64,000 nt of DNA. Origin: Candidatus Thiodiazotropha sp. (ex Myrtea sp. 'scaly one' KF741663). GTDB taxonomy: Bacteria; Pseudomonadota; Gammaproteobacteria; Chromatiales; Chromatiaceae. The notes below the pieces were generated by a model. The model ran no database searches and was not told the DNA's origin. It worked only from the letters and a program-made list of their open reading frames with translations. The stretch's first letter is position 1. Every line of letters starts with the position of its first letter. Positions 57,879 to 64,000 of this stretch are shown piece by piece. The position numbers were made by a program, and so were the translations under genes. Location: positions 496,001 to 560,000 of the forward strand of contig JAHXIQ010000002.1 in assembly GCA_025655555.1 (NCBI GenBank). Reading direction: 5' to 3'.

Positions 57879-59119
57879 TGAGTATGATGAAGAATTTTAT
57901 GGGCTGGATCGACGATCGCTATCCCATGACCAAGGTCTGGAACGAGCATCTGGCCCAGTATTATGCGCCGAAGAACTTCAATTTCTGGTACTTTATGGGT
58001 TCGCTGGCCATGCTGGTTCTGGTGATCCAGATCCTGACCGGTGTCTGGTTGGCGATGAGCTATAAGCCAGATGCGGAGCTTGCCTTCGGGTCGGTCGAAT
58101 ACATCATGCGTGATGTGGATTGGGGATGGCTGATCCGGTATATGCACTCAACGGGTGCCTCTGCCTTTTTTATCGTCATCTATCTGCACATGTTCCGTGG
58201 ATTGATGTACGGTTCCCATCGTAAACCCCGTGAGTTGCTGTGGATTATTGGTGTCATCATCTATCTGGCGATGATGGCCACGGCCTTCTTTGGTTATCTT
58301 CTGCCCTGGGGACAGATGTCCTATTGGGGGGCGCAGGTTATCGTCAATCTGTTCTCCGCAGTGCCGGTGATCGGTCCCGATCTGGGTGTCTGGGTGCGTG
58401 GTGACTACGTGATTTCCGACGCTACGCTCAACCGCTTCTTTGCCCTGCACTTCCTGCTGCCTTTTGTGTTGGCAGCTCTGGTTTTCGTGCATATCATTGC
58501 GCTTCACAAGGTGGGATCCAACAACCCGGATGGTATCGAGATCAAGAAGGGGCCTAAGGGCAATAGGTGGGACGACAACGCTCCGGCCGACGGCATTCCC
58601 TTCCATCCTTACTACTCGGTGAAAGATATCGCGGGTGTTGCAGGTTTTCTGTTTCTCTTCGCGGCAGTGGTCTTCTTTGCGCCGGAGATGGGCGGCTACT
58701 TTATTGAACATCCCAACTTCGAGCCAGCCAATCCGTTGAAGACGCCTGATCATATCGCGCCGGTCTGGTACTTCACGCCATTCTACGCCATCTTGCGGGC
58801 GGTGCCCTCGATTGCGGGTTCTGCCTTCCCTGGTGTGGTGGCGATGTTTGCCTCGATCCTGATCATGTTCTTTCTGCCCTGGCTGGACCGTAGTCCGGTT
58901 AAGTCGATGCGCTACAAAGGCATGCTTTATAAAATCATGCTGTGGCTGTTCGTGATCGACTTTTTCGTGTTGGGCTTTTTGGGTACCCAGCCGACCACCG
59001 ACTTGTATAAGCTGATGGCACAGATCGGCACCTTTTACTACTTTGCTTTCTTCCTGCTGATGCCGATCTACAGCAAAATGGACAAGACCAAACCTGTGCC
59101 TGAGAGGGTGACCGAATGA
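57878..59119 (+). CDS. petB: cytochrome b subunit of the bc1 complex
   Basis: 413 residues, eight membrane helices. Haem-ligand histidine pairs lie in HSTGASAFFIVIYLHMFRG and HFLLPFVLAALVFVHIIAL. The Qo-site motif, PEWY in mitochondria, reads PVWYFTPFYAILRA (about 294). It carries both b haems of complex III. Overlaps petA by one base and petC by four. Confidence 0.97.
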   Translation: MSMMKNFMGWIDDRYPMTKVWNEHLAQYYAPKNFNFWYFMGSLAMLVLVIQILTGVWLAMSYKPDAELAFGSVEYIMRDVDWGWLIRYMHSTGASAFFIVIYLHMFRGLMYGSHRKPRELLWIIGVIIYLAMMATAFFGYLLPWGQMSYWGAQVIVNLFSAVPVIGPDLGVWVRGDYVISDATLNRFFALHFLLPFVLAALVFVHIIALHKVGSNNPDGIEIKKGPKGNRWDDNAPADGIPFHPYYSVKDIAGVAGFLFLFAAVVFFAPEMGGYFIEHPNFEPANPLKTPDHIAPVWYFTPFYAILRAVPSIAGSAFPGVVAMFASILIMFFLPWLDRSPVKSMRYKGMLYKIMLWLFVIDFFVLGFLGTQPTTDLYKLMAQIGTFYYFAFFLLMPIYSKMDKTKPVPERVTE

Positions 59120-59856
59120 AAAAGCTGATTGTCGTAATCCTATTAGCCGCGGCCCCCATGCTTGGATTGGCCGCAGGTGGCGGTGCGCATCTGGACGATG
59201 CAGATATCGATCTGGGTGATCAGGCCTCGCTGCAACGCGGCGCCAAATACTTCATGAACTACTGCCTGAGTTGTCACTCAGCCAAGTTCCAGCGCTACAA
59301 TCGTATGGCTAAGGATCTGGGTCTGACTGATGAAGAGGTGATCAATAACCTGATGTTCACCACCGACAAGATCGGTGACACCATGAACATCGCTATGACG
59401 GCAGATAAGGCAACAGAGTGGTTTGGCAGTCCTCCACCCGATCTGAGTGTCATCTCACGTGCACGCGGGGTGGACTGGATCTATACCTATCTGCGTAGCT
59501 TTTACCTGGATGAAAAACGGCCCTTCGGCGTCAACAACATCGTTTTTCCCGATGTAGGCATGCCCCATGTCCTGTGGGATTTGCAGGGCGCACAGAAGGC
59601 TGTGTTCAAAACCGAAAAGGATTCTGCGGGGAACGATGTTCAGGTTTTCGATCACTTCGAGCCAGTGACGCCGGGTACCCTCAGTCCCGAGGCGTATGAC
59701 CAGGTGGCACGTGATCTGACTGCTTTCCTGAGCTACATCGGTGAGCCGATTCAGATGGAGCGCAGGCGCTTGGGTGTCTGGGTACTGCTCTTTATCGCGG
59801 TCTTCTTCGTTTTTGCCTATCTACTCAAGAAAGAGTACTGGAAAGACGTGCATTAA
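59116..59856 (+). CDS. petC: cytochrome c1
   Basis: 246 residues with a signal peptide (LIVVILLAAAPMLGLAAGGG), the haem motif CLSCH in YCLSCHSAKFQRYN, and a C-terminal membrane anchor (VWVLLFIAVFFVFAYLL). The Met ligand is probably in the later NIAMTAD or VGMPH segment. It passes electrons from the Rieske centre to cytochrome c. Followed by a strong terminator. Confidence 0.96.
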   Translation: MKKLIVVILLAAAPMLGLAAGGGAHLDDADIDLGDQASLQRGAKYFMNYCLSCHSAKFQRYNRMAKDLGLTDEEVINNLMFTTDKIGDTMNIAMTADKATEWFGSPPPDLSVISRARGVDWIYTYLRSFYLDEKRPFGVNNIVFPDVGMPHVLWDLQGAQKAVFKTEKDSAGNDVQVFDHFEPVTPGTLSPEAYDQVARDLTAFLSYIGEPIQMERRRLGVWVLLFIAVFFVFAYLLKKEYWKDVH

Positions 59857-59879
59857 AAGGCTTTTCGCCTGATCTCACA

Positions 59880-59917
59880 AAAAGGCGCACAGTTGCGTTA
59901 TACTGTGCGCCTTTTTT
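59880..59917 (+). terminator. rho-independent terminator after petC
   Basis: AAAGGCGCACAGT (59881-59893) pairs with ACTGTGCGCCTTT (59902-59914), followed by more T. The loop is eight bases. It separates the petABC operon from sspA. Confidence 0.92.
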
Positions 59918-59992
59918 CGTTCCATGACTTTGTCCGTCGGTCTGCGGTTAACAATCCGTGGCAACGGACTATTTGGGGAGAGGCTTAAGTAA

Positions 59993-60616
59993 ATGGCGGC
60001 AGTTTCCAACAAACGTTCAGTGATGACGCTCTATTCGGATCCCGTGAATCCCTATTGCCATCGGGTCAGATTGGTATTGGCCGAAAAGAACATCACCTAT
60101 GAAGTCGAGGATATCGATCCCCTGAACATGCCCGAAGCGCTGATGGAGTTGAATCCTTACGGTACGCTACCGACGCTGGTCGACCGGGATCTGAAACTCT
60201 ATGAGTCGCGCATCATCATGGAATATCTGGATGAGCGTTTTCCTCACCCTCCACTGTTACCGGTCGATCCTGTCTCCCGCTCTACCTCCCGTCTGCTTCT
60301 GTATCGTGTGGAGCATGACTGGTACCGTCTGATGGATATCATTCTTACCGGTAAAAAAGAGGCGGCCAAGGCGCGCAAAGAGCTACGGGAAAGTCTAATC
60401 TCCACCGCACCAGTTTTTGGGGCAAAGCCATTCTTCATGAACGAAGAGTTCACCCTGGTGGATTGTGCGATTGCGCCACTACTCTGGCGTCTGCCTGAGC
60501 TTGGTGTGGAGATACCGGCCAGTGCCAAAGGCCTGCACAGCTACGCTAAAACCCTGTTTGAACGTGAGTCATTCCAGCAGAGCCTTTCCGAAGCTGAAAG
60601 GGAGATGCGTGGTTAG
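59993..60616 (+). CDS. sspA: stringent starvation protein A
   Basis: 207 residues with a glutathione-S-transferase fold: TLYSDPVNPYCHRVRLVLAE, NPYGTLPTLVDRDLKLYES and YLDERFPHPPLLPVDP. SspA binds RNA polymerase and lowers transcription of housekeeping genes in stress. It sits with sspB after petABC, as in many gammaproteobacteria. Confidence 0.97.
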   Translation: MAAVSNKRSVMTLYSDPVNPYCHRVRLVLAEKNITYEVEDIDPLNMPEALMELNPYGTLPTLVDRDLKLYESRIIMEYLDERFPHPPLLPVDPVSRSTSRLLLYRVEHDWYRLMDIILTGKKEAAKARKELRESLISTAPVFGAKPFFMNEEFTLVDCAIAPLLWRLPELGVEIPASAKGLHSYAKTLFERESFQQSLSEAEREMRG

Positions 60617-60634
60617 TTTTGAGTTACTTTGACC

Positions 60635-61042
60635 ATGAGTGCCTTCGCCAATATGACTTCCAATCGTCCCTACCTGATCAGGGCACTTTATGATTGGTTG
60701 GTGGATAACGGGCAAACGCCGTATCTACTAGTCAACGCTGAACATAGTGGTACCGTGGTGCCTGGGAAGTTCGTCGAGGACGGGCGTATCGTCCTCAATA
60801 TCGACCCCTCAGCAGTCTCCAGTCTGGAGTTGGGCAATGAGTGGATCACTTTCAGTGCTCGTTTTGGTGGCGTAGCGGAAGAGATTCTTGTGCCCCCTGC
60901 AGCCGTGCAAGGCATCTACGCCAAAGAAAATGGTCAGGGTATGCTGTTCCCCGACGAAGATGCCGTCAATGGTGACGGGCCGGATGATGATCCGGAACCG
61001 AACAAGCCGAGCGGGCGTCCGTCTCTCAAGGTGGTCAAATAG
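60635..61042 (+). CDS. sspB: ClpXP adaptor SspB
   Basis: About 135 residues. RPYLIRALYDWLVDNGQTPY and FGGVAEEILVPPAAVQGIYA form the SspB peptide-binding dimer; the acidic linker ends in a short tail GRPSLKVVK that docks on ClpX. SspB brings ssrA-tagged proteins to ClpXP. A start at 60653 is also possible. Pair with sspA. Confidence 0.96.
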   Translation: MSAFANMTSNRPYLIRALYDWLVDNGQTPYLLVNAEHSGTVVPGKFVEDGRIVLNIDPSAVSSLELGNEWITFSARFGGVAEEILVPPAAVQGIYAKENGQGMLFPDEDAVNGDGPDDDPEPNKPSGRPSLKVVK

Positions 61043-61063
61043 CACTTCTAGTCGGCGTGCGCT

Positions 61064-61387
61064 TCACTCATCCAGTTGGTTAGGTTCCGGCAGATCAAGA
61101 TGCAGACTGACATGCTGGTTACCCATCATCACCAAATAACCGGTTCGGCGTCCCTGTCCTTCCAGGCTGTAGTCAAACTGGTACGTTCGCCGCAGTTTTA
61201 AGCCACTGCGCACCCAGCGTAACGTTAAGCGTTGCAACGCCACCGTTTGATCGAGAAACTGCACACCATAGCTTTCACAGGCTTTGCGGCTTATTCTGGT
61301 AGCAATTTCCCGGACTTTGAGGCTGTCTCGCCAGAACCAGATCAACATCATCAAGGCGAGCAACAGATTCAGGGTGGAGTATGACAT
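61064..61387 (-). CDS. DUF3301 membrane protein
   Basis: About 107 residues: one N-terminal membrane helix ([20 protein letters not shown]), then [18 protein letters not shown] and [19 protein letters not shown], the DUF3301 signature. Function unknown. Divergent from the macrodomain gene, 28 bases apart, so its longer upstream frame is not used. Confidence 0.8.
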   Translation of the reverse strand: MSYSTLNLLLALMMLIWFWRDSLKVREIATRISRKACESYGVQFLDQTVALQRLTLRWVRSGLKLRRTYQFDYSLEGQGRRTGYLVMMGNQHVSLHLDLPEPNQLDE

Positions 61388-61415
61388 CTCGTGGTTTGGG
61401 GCTTGGAGGCTTGTA

Positions 61416-61937
61416 GTGGGACAGATAAGCATTGTAACGGGAGATATCACCCGGCTGAAAGTCGACGCTATCGTCAATGCCGCCAATTCCAGCCTGCTTG
61501 GTGGGGGTGGTGTGGATGGGGCGATTCATCGGGCTGCGGGTCCGCGACTGCTGGAGCACTGCAGAACCCTCGGTGGTTGCTCAACCGGGGAAGCCCGGAT
61601 AACACCGGCGTTCGATCTAGCGGCACAATGGGTCATTCATACCGTAGGTCCCGTTTGGCAGGGTGGTGATCGAGGCGAACCTGAGTTACTGCGTGCTTGC
61701 TATGACAATTCATTCAGACTCGCACTGGAGAATCGTATAGGTTCGATTGCCTTTCCGGCGATCAGTACCGGTGTCTACGGCTATCCCAAAGCGCTAGCCG
61801 TTGAGCTGGCAATTGATGTCATGCGGCGTCATGTCGATGCTTTTGAAACGATCATAGCCTGTTGCTTCAGTCGGGCGGACGTTGATCGCTATCGCATAAA
61901 TTGTCCAGAGTGTTTGCTGGATGACGGGGTACATTAG
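61416..61937 (+). CDS. macrodomain protein (O-acetyl-ADP-ribose deacetylase type)
   Basis: 173 residues from a GTG with GGAGG before it. [37 protein letters not shown] and [17 protein letters not shown] are the ADP-ribose-binding loops of the MacroD/YmdB type. It probably hydrolyses O-acetyl-ADP-ribose or removes ADP-ribose from proteins. Stand-alone. Confidence 0.93.
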   Translation: MGQISIVTGDITRLKVDAIVNAANSSLLGGGGVDGAIHRAAGPRLLEHCRTLGGCSTGEARITPAFDLAAQWVIHTVGPVWQGGDRGEPELLRACYDNSFRLALENRIGSIAFPAISTGVYGYPKALAVELAIDVMRRHVDAFETIIACCFSRADVDRYRINCPECLLDDGVH

Positions 61938-61986
61938 TTGACACGTGCCATGTTATTTTTAACCCAGTTCAGTACAGCTTGGACGG

Positions 61987-62220
61987 ATGAATATGTTTAA
62001 CTGGCTAGATAAAATCCCGCTACACATGATCGCGTTACCAGCAGCTTTTCTGGCGCTCGCGCCCTTCGTGCCGGAGCCTCATCTTTTAGAGAAACTCAAG
62101 ATGCTGGGTGACGGCACCCTTCAGCGTCCGCTCGATATCTTCGACTTGGTTTTTCACGGTTCGGGACTGATTCTTCTGGCGATCAAGTTGATGAGGGGGA
62201 AGGGAAGCGGTCAGGCATAA
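61987..62220 (+). CDS. small membrane protein of unknown function
   Basis: 77 residues with two helices: MIALPAAFLALAPFVPEPHL and FDLVFHGSGLILLAIKLMRG. Similar small proteins occur in many gammaproteobacteria and are sometimes labelled RND transporter without support. An ATG at 61993 may be the real start. Confidence 0.65.
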   Translation: MNMFNWLDKIPLHMIALPAAFLALAPFVPEPHLLEKLKMLGDGTLQRPLDIFDLVFHGSGLILLAIKLMRGKGSGQA

Positions 62221-62323
62221 CGGTAAGATTTGTGAGATTCCCTTTCGGTACTGCGCGCCCATCCTATCTCTATTCTCTGAGTGCGGCGTCAGCGCATGGA
62301 GCCATGGAGAGCCTGGCCAGAGG

Positions 62324-63130
62324 CTATTCAGGTTTCGCTGGACTCAGGCGGTCGAGGCGCAGACGCTCCCTTTCATCGAAGAGGCGTCGTGAACCGATCC
62401 ACACGGCAGCACTGGCACCAAAGCCGGTACCGGCAGCAATCAGCAGCATGATCAGGATCTGATACTTTGCGGCCTCGAAGGGGGGGCTGCCCGCAAGGAT
62501 CTGTCCTGTCATCATGCCGGGCAGGCTGACCACACCTGCTGCGGCCATTGCATTAATGATGGGGATGAGCCCGCTACGCAGGGCGTTGCGGCGAATCATG
62601 CGGATTGCCTCTTCCCAAGTATGGCCGAGCATCAGACGGCCCTCGATCTCACGCTGCTGCTGCCAGGCGCTCTGGGTGAGATTATCAAGCGCGATGGCGA
62701 TGCCCGACATGGTGTTGCCCAGCAGCATGCCGAGCAGGGGGATGGTGTACTGTACCGAGTACCAGGGCTCGGCCTGTACGATCACGGTCAGTGCAATCAG
62801 GGTGACGGTGAAAGAGGAGATGAACATGGAGAGGGTCCCCACACCCATTCCCCAGGCGCCGATAAAGCGGCGCTGCTGCCGTGCCATCACTTCGTAGCCG
62901 GCCACTACCAGCATGAACAGGGCAAGTGCAGCGATCAGCATCGGATGGGACTGGACAAAGAGAAATTTCAGCACCAGACCGAGCAGACTCAGTTGTACCA
63001 CCGTGCGCAGTGCGGCAATCAGCAGTCGTTGTCCTATACCCAATGAGAGCTTGAGTGAGAGCAGCGCCAACGCAAGTACCAATAACGCGGCAAGCGCAAG
63101 ATCAAGGGGTGTCAGCCTGATCAGCTCCAT
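62324..63130 (-). CDS. fetB: iron efflux ABC permease (UPF0014)
   Basis: About 268 residues with seven or eight membrane helices. LLIAALRTVVQLSLLGLVL and NAMAAAGVVSLPGMMTGQIL are the UPF0014 signatures. With FetA it exports iron and protects against iron and peroxide stress in E. coli. The ATG at 63130 overlaps the fetA stop. Confidence 0.9.
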   Translation of the reverse strand: MELIRLTPLDLALAALLVLALALLSLKLSLGIGQRLLIAALRTVVQLSLLGLVLKFLFVQSHPMLIAALALFMLVVAGYEVMARQQRRFIGAWGMGVGTLSMFISSFTVTLIALTVIVQAEPWYSVQYTIPLLGMLLGNTMSGIAIALDNLTQSAWQQQREIEGRLMLGHTWEEAIRMIRRNALRSGLIPIINAMAAAGVVSLPGMMTGQILAGSPPFEAAKYQILIMLLIAAGTGFGASAAVWIGSRRLFDERERLRLDRLSPAKPE

Positions 63131-63720
63131 GATTTTACCAGTTGCCGATTTTCGATCACCAATGAGCTGGAGCCGACACGGTGTTGCTGTTCGGGGTCGT
63201 GAGTGACCCAGAGTACGGCGGTTTGATGAGCTTTGCGCCACTGCGCAATGATGCTTTCGGCACGATCGATATTGGCCTTGTCCAGATTGGCGGTAGGCTC
63301 ATCCAACAGCAGCACATCCGGTTGATTGGACAGCAGGCGGAGTAAGGCAAGACGCTGCCGTTCTCCGCTTGAGAGTCTATTGACTTGCCAGTCACCAGTC
63401 TCGGCAGGTAGATCGAGACGTTCGAGTATCTCTCCGTCAAGCTTTGGGAAATGGTCACTGACCCGGTCACTCCACCAGGCGCTTTCCGCCGGTAATAAAC
63501 CGACCCGGCGGCGCCAGGCTGGAGCGGTGATGCTGTGTTGTGCGGTATCACCGCACCAAGCTTCTCCATCATGAGGATCGAGATCAGCAATGGCGCGCAG
63601 CAGTCGTGACTTGCCGCTGCCGGATGGGCCGCTGATGGTCACGCACTCGCCAGGTGCGAGCTCCAAATTAAATGGGTCCAGCAACGGTGTGGCAAACTGC
63701 TTGAGGACCAGGTTGGCCAC
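63121..63720 (-). CDS. fetA: iron efflux ABC ATP-binding protein
   Basis: 199 residues. Walker A GPSGSGKSRLL, signature LSSGERQRLALLR, Walker B VLLLDEPTANLD, His switch VLWVTHDPE. GTG start. Short single-domain ATPase matching FetA (YbbL). It overlaps fetB by about ten bases. Confidence 0.92.
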   Translation of the reverse strand: MANLVLKQFATPLLDPFNLELAPGECVTISGPSGSGKSRLLRAIADLDPHDGEAWCGDTAQHSITAPAWRRRVGLLPAESAWWSDRVSDHFPKLDGEILERLDLPAETGDWQVNRLSSGERQRLALLRLLSNQPDVLLLDEPTANLDKANIDRAESIIAQWRKAHQTAVLWVTHDPEQQHRVGSSSLVIENRQLVKSWS

Positions 63721-64000
63721 TATTTCGTGCGCTCAAAAAAGAGATCCCACACACCATGCCCAAGCCGTTGGCCGCGCTGTTCGAACTTGGTCAGCGGACG
63801 TGATGCCGGGCGAGGTGAAAACTGTCCTGCAGCGGCCTGATTGCGAAAGCCCTGGTGTGCAGTGAGTACCTCCATCATGTGATGGGCATAGTTTTCCCAG
63901 TCAGTCGCCATATGGAGTACACCGCCGGGTTTCAATGTTCGATGGAGTAGATCGGCAAACTCAGGCCGTACGATACGCCGTTTGTGATGACGTTTCTTGG
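63720..64000 (-). CDS. trmB: tRNA (guanine-N7)-methyltransferase, C-terminal part (runs off the window)
   Basis: The last 93 codons are inside the window. [20 protein letters not shown] and [20 protein letters not shown] are conserved in TrmB, and the C-terminus [20 protein letters not shown] fits too. It makes m7G46 in tRNA. The gene continues past 64000. Confidence 0.93.
   Translation of the reverse strand, partial: KKRHHKRRIVRPEFADLLHRTLKPGGVLHMATDWENYAHHMMEVLTAHQGFRNQAAAGQFSPRPASRPLTKFEQRGQRLGHGVWDLFFERTK

Overview
The window reads as chromosomal DNA of a gammaproteobacterium of moderate GC content, most likely an environmental or symbiotic sulfur oxidiser. The gammaproteobacterial assignment rests on gene order: murA-hisG-hisD-hisC followed by a DegS/AlgW protease, Nif3 and petABC-sspAB is a conserved block of that class. 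The sulfur-oxidiser assignment is an inference from a DsrC-family protein (47749-48105), a complete bc1 complex and the general protein style. No rRNA, tRNA, CRISPR array, prophage or complete insertion sequence was recognised.

Layout. 1-2406: CNP1-like, GIDE/EF-hand and LemA proteins, then a gamma-carbonic anhydrase. 2633-10543: an unusual sensory neighbourhood with an Rcp1-like response regulator, a REC-GGDEF-EAL protein, a TonB-dependent receptor, a membrane histidine kinase and two periplasmic binding proteins. 10588-13850: aroE, hemB, a thioredoxin-like gene, a possible small RNA and tsaC. 14019-21429: an orphan SBP-PAS sensor, a solitary mlaC, a Met/Pro-rich exported protein, a membrane methyltransferase, ppk2, a ClC protein and a methyltransferase. 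21498-24392: feoABC behind a Fur box. 24888-29456: a PilJ-type chemoreceptor, a SPOR protein, argS and a PilZ protein. 29532-35814: a full Pho module (phoB, pstSCAB, phoU) with tandem Pho boxes and a terminator after pstS. 35854-38061: priA, followed by an AT-rich spacer with four DnaA-box matches. 38501-41099: fructosamine kinase, phnA and an MscS channel.

41100-43600 is an AT-rich accessory segment bounded by palindromic repeats. It holds a truncated gene, a small Cys/His-rich exported peptide and a ClpP-fold (SDH-type) protease. 43604-49232 returns to ordinary chromosome: a DUF945 protein, TetR, a FabF-type synthase, the cysteine-less DsrC-like protein and hisC. Two families of short palindromic repeats lie between these genes. 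49438-64000: hisD, hisG, murA, an inserted heparinase-family gene, degS/algW, nif3, petABC, sspAB, a DUF3301 protein, a macrodomain protein, fetAB and a partial trmB.

How it fits together: phosphate starvation control (PhoB, Pst, PhoU), iron balance (Fur-regulated FeoABC import, FetAB export) and respiration (bc1) are readable as complete modules. Three c-di-GMP or phosphorelay elements (REC-GGDEF-EAL, PilZ, the histidine kinase with its regulators) suggest surface or lifestyle switching. Start codons were adjusted by hand where a ribosome binding site or family length favoured a downstream start.
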